NCBI GenBank assembly: GCA_026686845.1
Contig: JAIVEN010000014.1
Span: 31,766,001 to 31,830,000, forward strand
Source: Adenanthera pavonina
Taxonomy: Eukaryota; Streptophyta; Magnoliopsida; Fabales; Fabaceae
Length of the DNA stretch: 64,000 bases
Reading direction: 5' to 3'
Below are positions 11,033 to 20,996 of this stretch, piece by piece. Made by a program: the position numbers and the translations under genes. Each line of letters starts with the position of its first letter. Within the stretch, counting starts at the first letter, position 1. The notes beneath the pieces are model-generated. The model did not search any database and had not been told where the DNA came from. It saw only the letters and a list, made by a program, of their open reading frames with translations.

Positions 11033-13179
11033 TCATTTCTTCTTGGACTTGGCCTTCTTGCTGTAGGATTTCCCTTTCCCTCTCCCAGATTGCTCAGCAG
11101 CAGGCTTTCCAGTTTGCCCAGACTTCTCCCCCTTTTTGACATCATCAGGAAGACCAACAAAATCAGCCGGAGGAGGGATCTGAGAGGCAGGAATAGCATG
11201 AAGAGGCACAGGAGCAAAAGGGATTTCAGGATCAACTAGTGGCTCAGTGCTTGTCTCCTCATCAGATATTTCCAGCAGCTGCTGCATTGCTTGTCTGGAA
11301 AGAGCTAGTTGAGCTCTTTGTTCCTCTGTAAGTCCATAGGCAGCAAGAGAGGAAGAAGCTGGTTTAGCAGGAGGAAACATTTCTTCCAGCCTTCTCCTCT
11401 AAGCTTCTAGTAGAGCATTGTGAGCAATGGCAACATAGTCAACAATAGGTACAAGGCTCCTTTCTTCAGTGCTCACTGCTTCTTGCATAGAGGAGGTTGA
11501 AATGGCTGCTCAGATTCTTGAATTGACAGAATTGATTCCTGAGCATCTTCTTGCATGGGCTCATGAGGGCTTGTATCTTGGAGACCTTCTTCTTCCAATC
11601 CATAGTCCAAGGGTGGACCAGGACTTGGTGTTCTCATTGCACCAGCACCATCTATATCATCATCATCATGTTCAGAGGAGGCAATCTCGAAGGGACTTAG
11701 AGGCACAGGGGATGGAGACAGAGTAGGCTCAGGGACACCAGGCTGAGGTGGAGCTGAAGAGGTAGGAATTGCATTTCTAATATCTTCATAAGCATCAGCC
11801 ACCACCTTCATATTCACAGCCAACTAATGGATCTGATCTTGTAGATGAGCAAATTTGGCATTTTGCTCATCTCTAATGCTGAGAATGAGTGTTGACAGAC
11901 TGTCAAACAACTCAGTGACCTTTGTTGGCTTGGCCCGTGAGGAGGGAGTGGAAGGAGGGTGAGTAGGCCTGGAGGGAGATGGGATTGGCTGAGAAGGCTG
12001 AGGTACAGATCTGCCAGGGGCCTCGGAAGTTCCTTCGTGTTGGAGGGATGCATCAGCAACAAAGAACAAGTCTTCAGATTTCCCTGCTCCCTTTCCAACC
12101 CATCGTCCTTCATCTCTTTCAATGCCCATCCTTTGGAGTTCCTCCTCTTTGAATGCCTCAGTAAGTTTCCCTTTTCCCTTTTCAATGTGTTGAATCCTAG
12201 CATGCTGCAGGATTCTTGAAATAATTGCAGCGTAGGGGAGTGTGGAATCCTTCCTTTGATCCCTTGCCTTTATCATTCTCTGGAGGATGATATGACCCAT
12301 GTTAATGAGCTTCCCACGAATGATAGCAGTCATCACATGAGCCTCTGCCCTTGTTATCAAGTTGAAGCTGCCACCCTTGTTGAATATGATCCTGGACACT
12401 ATGTAGTGCAGGATCCTGACTTGTACACTTAGGTCTGTGGGCTTCAACAGATTTATTGTTGGCCTGTTCTCCCTTCTCCTGAATAGGGTGTCCAAAATGG
12501 TGCTCTCTTTGTAGTTCAGAAAGGATCCACCTTCTTCATCAGCTGTGCTTGCCTCATCCATATACCCAGAGGCTGTGATGTCAATTTTCAGCCCATCTTG
12601 CCCTGGGATTTCCAGCACTTCATTGATTGTTTCATCAGCAAGCCAGATGGTCCTTGATCTCAAAGTGACCTCCCATTTCTTTTTCCTGCTGTTATATTGA
12701 AGAGAGGCATACCAAGTCTTCACTACTTCATCATCATATTTTTCAGCAATTTCCAACAGGTTTTTGTATCTCATCAACCATAATGCAGCATCAAAGTTGT
12801 TGGATATCAAAAATTGCTCCATATTTACACAGTGAGGCATGATTACCTTTTTGCTGGAAAACTTGGCAGAAAACTCTTCTTGAATCTCAGGAGTGCTCCA
12901 AAGTGGCAGTGTAGTAAGCTCAAATTCTCCAGATTGTGTAGAAGAGGAGGAAGCCACAGTAGCAGTATCAGCCGAAGGGACCGCAGTTTTTGATGAGGAA
13001 GGTCCAGTTTTCTGTGAATCTGCCTTGGATGATGATTTCTGGCGTTTAGAAGGGGTAGCTTTACTGGGTTCGGCCTTTCTCTTGGATTTCTCTCCTTCCT
13101 TTGTAGCATATTGAGATTTGACCGTTCTTTTTGGCCGAGTTCCAGCTTGTCCTGCTCCAGGGATCTTTACTCTCGCCAT
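11033..13179 (-). pseudogene. Element C env-like ORF (putative plant transposon protein domain)
   Basis: The ancestral frame starts at ATG 13179 and ends with a TGA at 11033, about 715 codons. The first 451 codons are open. Residues 1-70 are very basic with Ser/Lys-rich stretches. Residues from about 115 to 330 form the plant transposon protein domain, with motifs KTWYASLQ, EIPGQDGLKIDITAS, NKGGSFNLITRAEA and GHIILQRMI. Residues 370-420 are Pro/Ser-rich. Breaks: a Gln-to-TAG stop at about 11825, a 19-nt deletion near 11510 between AGC repeats, and a TAG near 11402. The tail is Lys-rich. No signal peptide or transmembrane segment is visible, so a true envelope role is unsupported. Confidence 0.85.
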
Positions 13180-14177
13180 TTTTCAGTGGAATGATGCAGA
13201 ATGTGGTTAAGGAAAGGTTTATGGGATGCGAATGGAAGTTTAAATGGTGAAGAATGATGGTTTTTGGACAGGAATTAAGAGGATTAAAGAGAGAATCAGA
13301 ACAGACTTAGAGAGGTTACAAATAGGGTTGCGTCTGTTCTGAGGAAAACCGTTGCATTTAACGTGTGTAACCGTCTGACAGACGAATTTTGAGGGGTCAA
13401 AATTTGAACTTCGGGCAATTACAAGTTAAACCATTCAGCCTAGCTTACTGATAGATGAATTTTCATCCTGAAAGTTCGTCTGACAGTGGCTTGAAACAAG
13501 CAATACAAGCACAACAGACGAATTTTGTTCCACCAAAGTTCGAATGTTGAAAAGAAAAAGGCAGGCATCAATCAAACTATCAAACAACAGATGAATTTAA
13601 ACATGCAAAGCTGCATCTTTCAATAATTCAACATGATGGACATGATTCAACAGACGAATTTTGAACTGAAAATTCGAATTTTTCAACTTTTGTAAAGATT
13701 GTCCAACATTCGTATGTTAAGAAGTAATAATTTGTGTAGCAGTGATGGACAATCATAATTTTGAAATTTCTGATTTTGAAAATTTGAACTTTCAAGCTTC
13801 AACAGACGAATTTTGAGGCATTACTGAGAACTGTTCCACGGCATAACAGCACGAAGTTCGTCTGTTGGTCAACTAAAATTCGAATGTTGACCATGTTGAT
13901 TAGTTTAAAAACACATATTATCAATGAAATTCATCTAGCAATCAAACAACATACAAATTTCAACTTTAAAAACTTACAGAATGGATCCAGAACTTAGAAT
14001 AATTATCATTCACTTCATTTTCTGGTTGTTCCAATCTGGAGTGCTCCAATCTTTCAAACTTTTAGCCATTGTTTTTCATAAGAAGCACCTGCAACTACAC
14101 TAAAATATACTCCGATGCTCAAGTTAGAGTTTATTCTTATATTAAAAATCCTCAAGACAGAATTGCACAGAAATGAC
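13180..14177 (-). promoter_or_regulatory. Element C pol/env spacer with LTR-like palindromes
   Basis: This 1-kb gap without an ORF has repeated LTR-type motifs: CAGACGAATTTTG near 13378, 13513, 13650 and 13803, AATTCGAATTTTT near 13672, and AAATTCGAATGTTGACC near 13876. The same gap exists in element B with matching motif order. It is a candidate internal promoter or splice region for the env-like ORF, by inference. Confidence 0.5.
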
Positions 14178-17100
14178 TTACGATTTATTGGGATTTACCA
14201 TTCCCAATTCTCTCCTTATTTTGCAGTGTCTGTCTTCTGATAGAGGATTTGTGAGTATATCAGCAACTTGATCCTCTGTTGGAATGTACTCCAGTCTAAC
14301 TTCTCCTTTCAAAACGTGATCTCTTATGAAGTGGTGCCTAATTTCAATATGTTTTGTCCTTGAATGCATGACAGGGTTCTTGGTGATATTTATAGCACTT
14401 TGGTTGTCACACATGATTGGTATCTCTTTTATTTTAATCTCAAGATCTTCAAGCTGCTGTTTCATCCAGATGACTTGGGCACAACAGCTTCCAGCTGCAA
14501 CATACTCAGCTTCTGCAGTAGATAAGGCCACACTATTTTGCTTTTTGCTGAACCATGAAACCAGGGATCCTCCAAGGAACTGACAGGTTCCACTTGTGCT
14601 TTTTCTGTCAGTTTTGGATCCTGCAAAACTAGCATCAGTGTATCCTTTGAGATCTTCTCCATTGCCTTTTGGATACCAAAGACCCATCTGTGATGTTCCA
14701 ATAAGATATCTAAAAATTCTTTTCACAGCTGTTGCATGGGTTTCTTTGGGGCATGATTGGAACCTTGCACACATGCAGACACTGAACATAATGTCAGGTC
14801 TGCTGGCAGTTAGGTACAACAGGGATCCAATCATTCTTCTGTACTGAGTAATGTCAAACATCTTCCCATTCTCATCCATGTCCAGTTTGGTTACAGTAGC
14901 CATAGGTGTTCCCATTGGCTTGGCATTCTCCATTCCAAACTTATTTAACAGCTCCTTTAGATACTTGGATTGACTGAGAAAGATACCATCATTAAGCTGT
15001 CTGATTTGCAATCCAAGGAAGAGATTGAGTTCACCCATCATAGACATCTCGAATTCTCCCTGCATTAACTCAGAGAATTTCTTGCAAAGAGCTTCATTAG
15101 TAGCACCAAAAATAATATCATCAACATAGATTTGAACAATTAGTAAATCTTTATTTTCTTTCTTAGTAAATAAGGTTGTGTCAATTTTGCCTCTGTTAAA
15201 CCCCTTTTCAGTCAGAAAATTGCTCAATCTCTCATACCATGCTCTAGGGGCCTGTTTTAAACCATAGAGAGCTTTCTTCAGTTTATAAACATGGTTTGGT
15301 TTTGTAGAGTCCTCAAAACCTGGAGGTTGATCAACATAAACCTCTTCCATGATATATCCATTCAGAAAAGCACTCTTTACATCCATTTGATATAATAAAA
15401 TATTTTTCATGCATGCATATGCTAGCAGTATTCTTATAGCCTCTAATCTAGCTACTGGTGTAAAGGTTTCTTCAAAATCAATACCTTCTTCTTGATTATA
15501 CCCTTTAGCAACTAATCTAGCTTTATTTCTGATTATTGTTCCAGATTCATCAAGTTTATTTCTGAAAACCCATTTGGTACCAATAACAGGATGATTTTTG
15601 GGTCTAGAAACTAAATTCCAAACTTGATTTCTTTCAAATTGATTTAATTCATCTTGCATAGCCATAATCCAGTATTCATCAGTTAGGGCTTCTTCAGTAC
15701 ATTTGGGTTCAATTTGAGAAATGAAAGCACAGTTGAGCATGTGATCCCTTAACTGTTTTCTGGTTTTGACTTTCTCTTGAACATTCCCTATTACTTGATC
15801 AACAGGGTGATTCCTTTGATATCTCCAAGCTCTAGGGAGTTCTTGAGCTCTTTCTTCATTATTTTCTTTATCAAACTCTTGCTCCTGGATATCTTCCTCT
15901 GTGCCAACAGATTCAGATATCTTTGGAGGTTCAGTTTTACTTTTGTCAGAGATTCCCAGTTTTTCAAAATTGAAAGTAAGATCATCCTTATTGGTAACAT
16001 GTTTTGAAACAGTTTCAGTTTCAATGAAAACCACATGCACTGATTCTTCTACTACATTTGATCTTTTATTATAAACCCTATAAGCCTTACTCCTACTTGA
16101 ATAGCCCAAAAATATACCTTCATCGGATTTGGCATCAAACTTACCCAGATTTTCTTTCCCATTGTTGTGAATGAAGCATTTGCACCCAAACACATGGAAG
16201 TGTGACAGATTTGGCTTTCTTCCCTTGTACAGTTCATATGGAGTCTTCCCAAGGATTGGTCTGATGTAGGCTTTGTTTATGATGTAGCTTGCTGTATTCA
16301 CTGCATCAGCCCAGAACACTTGAGAGAGTTCATTCTCATTTAGCATAGCTCTAGTCATCTCTCCAATGGTTCTGTTCTTTCTTTCCACCACTCCATTTTG
16401 TTGAGGAGTTCTTGGTGCTGAGAAGTTGTGGTCAATCCCATGCTCATTGCAGTACTCCAGGAAGTATGCATTTTCAAATTCTCCTCCATGGTCTGACCTG
16501 ATAGACACAATAGAAATACCTTTCTCATTTTACACTTTCTTAGCTAAGGTTACAAATGCATCAAAGGTATCACTTTTAGAGGAAAGAAACAATGTCCAAG
16601 TGAATCTAGAATAATCATCTACAATTACAAGCACATACAGATTACCACCAAGACTTTTCACCCTGGATGGTCCAATTAAGTCCATATGCAACAATTCAAG
16701 TGGTCTTGTTGTGGTAACTCCATTTTTAGATTTAAAGGATGATTTAGTTTGTTTTCCTCTTAGGCATGCATCACATTCTTTATCCTTTTCAAAAGATATT
16801 TTAGGTAGTCCAGTTACTAGCTCATTTTTAATCAGTTTAGACAATTGATTCATGTTAACATTAGCTAATCTCCTATGCCATAGCCAACTATCATTATCCT
16901 GGCTTATTAAACATACAGAGTCCAAGGGAGGAAGTTCATCAAGGTTAATAGTATAACAGTTACCATCCCTTTGAGCTTTGAGGATTACTTTGTGATCACT
17001 TTTTCTGATGACCAGGCAAAACTTTGAGTCAAACAGTACCCAGTTTCCTCTGTCACAGGTCTGACTTACGCTCAGCAAATTGTGGTTAAGGCCAATTACA

Positions 17101-17316
17101 AACAACACTTCTTCAATGGATGTTTCTGGATTTTTGCCCACAATGCCAATACCAACAATTTTGCCGTATTGATCACCTCCAAAGGTCACCTTTCCTCCCT
17201 TCTTGTCTCTAAGAGTGATGAACTCTCCTTATCACCAGTCATGTGACTTGAGCAGGCACTGTCCATATACCATTTGTTGCTTTTCTTGGCTTTGAGACAG
17301 ACCTGCAAAACAAGGT
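14178..17316 (-). pseudogene. Element C pol polyprotein (protease, integrase, RT, RNase H), nearly intact
   Basis: Domains run in copia order. Protease has the active-site stretch WYMDSACSSHMT near 17260. The integrase zinc region is near 16870-16750, followed by the catalytic D,D,E context (LHMDLIG; SIRSDHGGEF; NGVVERKN). Reverse transcriptase has YVDDIIFGAT near 15130, and RNase H ends at DILTNPLSEDR near 14225. Defects: a 1-nt deletion near 17225 just after the protease motif, and CAA-to-TAA at 16530-16532 in the integrase core. In addition, the second zinc-binding His of the integrase HHCC motif is Asn (codon 16860-16862), whereas element B has His. Pol lies in the -1 frame relative to gag, and gag ends in TAA just upstream, so expression would need recoding. 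Confidence 0.92.
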
Positions 17317-19116
17317 TTACGTTTTCCTTTTAGGTACCCAAATTTGCTTGGGTCCTTTTCTGTCAGTAGTTATTTCCCTAGATGCAGATGCACCTTTGGG
17401 AACCCATTTAACTTTCCTGCCAAGTCCATTTTTCTTCAAATCACAAGAACTGGAAGTATGTCCCTTTTTGTTACAGAAATGACAAGTAGTGAAAGGACTG
17501 CTAGATTGAGAAGCAGGAAGAAAACAATGCAGATAATATTTTTGTCTAGTATGCCTTGGTTGATCATATGTTTCAATGTGAGGTGATACATCATTTTTCT
17601 TTTTATTGCTCTCAGCATGCACAAAGTGTCTCATATATGCATTTTGATTTTTCTTCCTAATCTTTTCTTTGACAGCACGTGGATCATAGCCAAGACCAGC
17701 TTTTCCTTGTGATATTCTTTGGCTCCCCATTAATGCAAACAACATATCCTTACCTCTAGTGAGCCTAGACATGCTTTTAATTAAATAATCATTAGTTCGC
17801 TTAAGTTCAGTGCATGAAGTGCAGCAAACAGATTCAGAAGTAGGTAAAGTGGCAGTTTTAGAGACTATGCTTTGAGACTCCAGCTTGCTTATCGTTTTCT
17901 TTGCCAATTTTAGTTCTTTAGCAATTTTAATAAATTCATCATGAAGCTCATGAAATGCATCCAGTAATTCAGAATAGGAAGGTTCAGATTCATATACCTC
18001 TTCTTCTTGATCACTGCTGCATGAGGGTGTGACTTCTTTAGAAGCAAGTGCCATTAGACAAATGTTAGCAATCTCATCCTCATCTTCTTCTTCCTCATCT
18101 GAGCTGTTGCCCCATATGGATGAGATGTAGGCTTTCTTCTTCTTCCCTTTGTCAGCAGCTTTCTTTTCTTTTTCTTGTTTCTTGATGAATTGGGGGCAGT
18201 CCCACTTTATGTGTCCCTGCTTCTTGCACTCATAGCAAGTCACACGTTCTTTTATGTCTTTCTTATTTTCTCCAGCCACTCCTTTCTTGAAGAATCTCTT
18301 GTTCTTCTTCTTGCTGTAGAATCTTCCAAATTTTCTGACCATCATGGCCAGAGTTTCCTCATCCAGCTCATCTCCTTCGTCAGATTCTTCTTCCTTTTCA
18401 TCAGCAGCTTTGAGGGCAAGGCCTTTCTTCTTTCTGTCCAGCCCAGCTTCCTTGAGTGCTTTGATTTTTCCTTCATACTCCTCAAGGCTGCCGAAGAGAG
18501 CTGTGACAGAAGCCATTGATTCTCCTCTAGCTTCTTCTATAGCTGTCACCTTGGGCTGCCATTCCAGAGGGAGAGCTCTGAGTATCTTTCTTACTTTCTC
18601 AGATTGTGTGTATTCTCTTCCCAGGCTCTTCAGTTGATTCACAATAAGAGTGAATCTCTTTTGCAGCTCCTTTACAGTTTCTCCTTCAGCCATTCTGAAG
18701 CTTTCATACTCCCCAATGCATGTGTTCAGTCTGTTCTCCCTAACTCCAGATGTTCCTTCATGTGCAATCTGTAGAGTATCCCACATTCCTTTTGCAGTGG
18801 TGCATTGTGAGACTCTGTAGAATTCATCCTGGTTCAGGGCACTGACCAAACAATGCTTTGCTTTGAAGTTCAGTAGGACTCTTCTTCTGTCTTCATCATT
18901 CCACTCTGCTTCTAGCTTCTCTTTGTGTCTTCCATCTTCAGTAAGAGCCATTGGGACGAAATCTCCTTTTTCAATGACTGACCAGATGTCAAGATCAATT
19001 GATTGGAGGTAGATCTGCATCCTCATCTTCCGATATCCATAATGCTCTCCACTGAAGCCTGGTGGTCTGTGAGTGTTGTTTCCTTCAGGAAGTATACTCT
19101 CTCCAAAGCCAGCCAT
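17317..19116 (-). CDS. Element C gag protein, 599 aa
   Basis: This is an open gag ORF. The start is taken at ATG 19116 (MAGFGESILPEG), because the upstream open frame runs through the primer site. Residues about 40-260 match the copia gag polypeptide (UBN2-type) region. A CCHC zinc knuckle CYECKKQGHIKWDC follows at about residue 305, then an acidic stretch with WGNSSDEEEE. After that come a coiled-coil-like Lys/Glu segment and a second CCHC knuckle CHFCNKKGHTSSSC near residue 550. Two knuckles and a length near 600 residues fit Sirevirus gag. The protein would form the virus-like particle and bind element RNA. The frame ends in TAA at 17319-17317. Confidence 0.92.
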   Translation of the reverse strand: MAGFGESILPEGNNTHRPPGFSGEHYGYRKMRMQIYLQSIDLDIWSVIEKGDFVPMALTEDGRHKEKLEAEWNDEDRRRVLLNFKAKHCLVSALNQDEFYRVSQCTTAKGMWDTLQIAHEGTSGVRENRLNTCIGEYESFRMAEGETVKELQKRFTLIVNQLKSLGREYTQSEKVRKILRALPLEWQPKVTAIEEARGESMASVTALFGSLEEYEGKIKALKEAGLDRKKKGLALKAADEKEEESDEGDELDEETLAMMVRKFGRFYSKKKNKRFFKKGVAGENKKDIKERVTCYECKKQGHIKWDCPQFIKKQEKEKKAADKGKKKKAYISSIWGNSSDEEEEDEDEIANICLMALASKEVTPSCSSDQEEEVYESEPSYSELLDAFHELHDEFIKIAKELKLAKKTISKLESQSIVSKTATLPTSESVCCTSCTELKRTNDYLIKSMSRLTRGKDMLFALMGSQRISQGKAGLGYDPRAVKEKIRKKNQNAYMRHFVHAESNKKKNDVSPHIETYDQPRHTRQKYYLHCFLPASQSSSPFTTCHFCNKKGHTSSSCDLKKNGLGRKVKWVPKGASASREITTDRKGPKQIWVPKRKT

Positions 19117-19157
19117 CTCAATTCCCGGACTGTGAGTTCCTTTGAATGGGAATCCGG

Positions 19158-19169
19158 GCTCTGATACCA
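19158..19169 (-). other. Element C primer binding site (initiator tRNA-Met type)
   Basis: The element strand reads TGGTATCAGAGC, complementary to the 3' end of plant initiator tRNA-Met. Two bases (AG) separate it from the 5' LTR. It would prime minus-strand synthesis. Confidence 0.93.
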
Positions 19170-19171
19170 CT

Positions 19172-20991
19172 TGTTAGCAAGGCTGACTTCCCAAGAGGGG
19201 GGGTGAATTGGGAAGATTGAAATTTTTCTGCACAAAGTGAAGTAAGTGAAGATATCACAATATAATGAAAACAATGCTTAAAACAGAGCAAGCTGAAAAG
19301 TAAAGATAGGGAGAAGAAGACTCAGTAATTTATCCTGGTTCGATCTTTCCACTTGACCTACATCCAGTCCCCAAGACACCTCTTGAGATTTATCCACTAT
19401 ACAGCAAGAATTTCAATGGGCTTCTTGCTAGGGCCACAGTACATGAGTATGCTCTGTTTCTGAGCTCTCTCAAACTCTCCAAGCACTTTCACTATGTGCT
19501 TCCCAATCCCCTTGTGAATACCCCTCACAAGTAAATCTATCTCCAAGATGAAGAGTAGATTGATTACAATGAAATAACTCTCTTGAAAAGAGTAGATATG
19601 AAAGTTTGAGTACAAGTATAGAAGTTGAGAGGGTAAAAGCTTTAGAGAAGAAGGTTTAGCAAAAATTCGGTATATACAAGTTTGATTCGTTACCCACAAC
19701 TTCAAATGATGTTGTATTTATAGATTTAGGTCTCAAATATCCGTTAGAGATTAAATCTATCCGTTGGGGAAGTTATCCAACAGTTACTCTGAAAAACTAT
19801 CCGTTTACCAACCGCATTTAATGTTTCTAACATACTGAAATTCGAATTTTGGTTGGTCAACAGACAAATTTCGAAGGAACCGAAGATTAAAGCTTCCAAC
19901 GTTACAGCACGAAGTTCGTCTGTTCATGAATTGAAATTCGAATTTTGAAACTTACAAAACATTTTCACAATGTGACATACGAATTTCAAAGAAGAAAGTT
20001 TTTTGGTTAAGTGTGAACAGTGTTTTCAATTTTCTACAGTGCCTTCAAAATTCGAATTTTGGTATCTCAAAATTCGTCTGTCCACTGAATGTTTAAGAGA
20101 CACAGTAGATTACTTTCTTCGAAATTCGAATTTTGGAAGGGTGAAATTCGTCTGTCAGAGAGACTCTTTCCAGACTAATTTCATCATTCGAATGTTGCAA
20201 GTTCTTATCATTCGTATGTCAATGTTTCACTTTAACAGACTCAAGAACTTAGCTTCTGAAATTCGAATTTTAATGTTGAAAGTTCGTCTGTCAGAGAGTA
20301 GTTTTGAAACTTAAATCATTCTTCTATTTTCTCAATTTTTGTTTTGTTTGAAATTCGAATTTTGAAGACTCAAAGTTCGTCTGTTGCAAAGAGGCATCTT
20401 TTAGACTTATATGAAAATTCGAATGTTGGAAGTTCAAAATTCGTCTGTCAGAGAGCATTTATCAAACTCAATTTCATTTTGATTTCAGATGCACTTTATC
20501 ATAATTTCAGACGAATTTCTTTGGTTTTTACAAACTTCATTTTACTTGAAATTCAAATTTTGAAAGTGTGAAGTTCGTCTGTTTATCAAAAGGCCTCTTT
20601 CAGACTAGATGAAAATTTGAATTTTGAACAGCCAAAATTCGTCTGACAGAGAGCCATCTCTTCAGACTTATTCAGTTGTAGCTCGAAATTCGAATTTCCA
20701 AAGGAAAAATTCGAATTTCCAACTTGACAGTTTAGCTTAAACTTTCAACCTTCGTCTGTTTGTGGGTGTTTTTCAAATATTTAAAGATTTAACATAAAAT
20801 CAAAGTTTGAAAACATCTTTTCTTCAAATCAAAATCTTTTACCCAGTCATAATAAAAACTAAGGATCCTACAAAAGATCTAACAGCAAGAACTCAGAAAA
20901 TCTTCACTTAAGACAGCTTTAATCTCCTTTGATATCTTCAATCCAAGCTCTTGAATGTTGGTTTGGAATCATCAAAACTCTTGATTCAACA
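19172..20991 (-). repeat. Element C 5' LTR
   Basis: This 1,820-bp LTR is nearly identical to 8899-10758. Differences include one extra G in the G-run near 19200, scattered substitutions, and a 41-bp deletion at about 20318-20323 between TTCTT direct repeats. It ends TTCAACA and is followed by the target-site duplication CCATC (20992-20996). Confidence 0.93.
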
Positions 20992-20996
20992 CCATC

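Larger units (their letters stand above)
8899..20991 (-). mobile_element. Element C, Sirevirus-type Ty1/copia, near-complete
   Basis: This 12.1-kb element, read right to left, has 5' LTR (19172-20991), primer site (19158-19169), gag, pol, spacer, env-like ORF, polypurine tract (10759-10772) and 3' LTR (8899-10758). The target-site duplication is CCATC at 8894-8898 and 20992-20996. The two LTRs are closely similar apart from a 41-bp deletion and scattered changes, so it is younger than its host element B. The gag ORF is open. Pol has one frameshift and one stop, and the env-like ORF has two stops and a frameshift, so the copy is not autonomous as read. Confidence 0.95.

Noticed and set aside
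19117..19170. Extension of gag upstream of ATG 19116
   Set aside because: The frame is open but starts with GTG within the primer binding site; the ATG shared with B and F2 is the better start.
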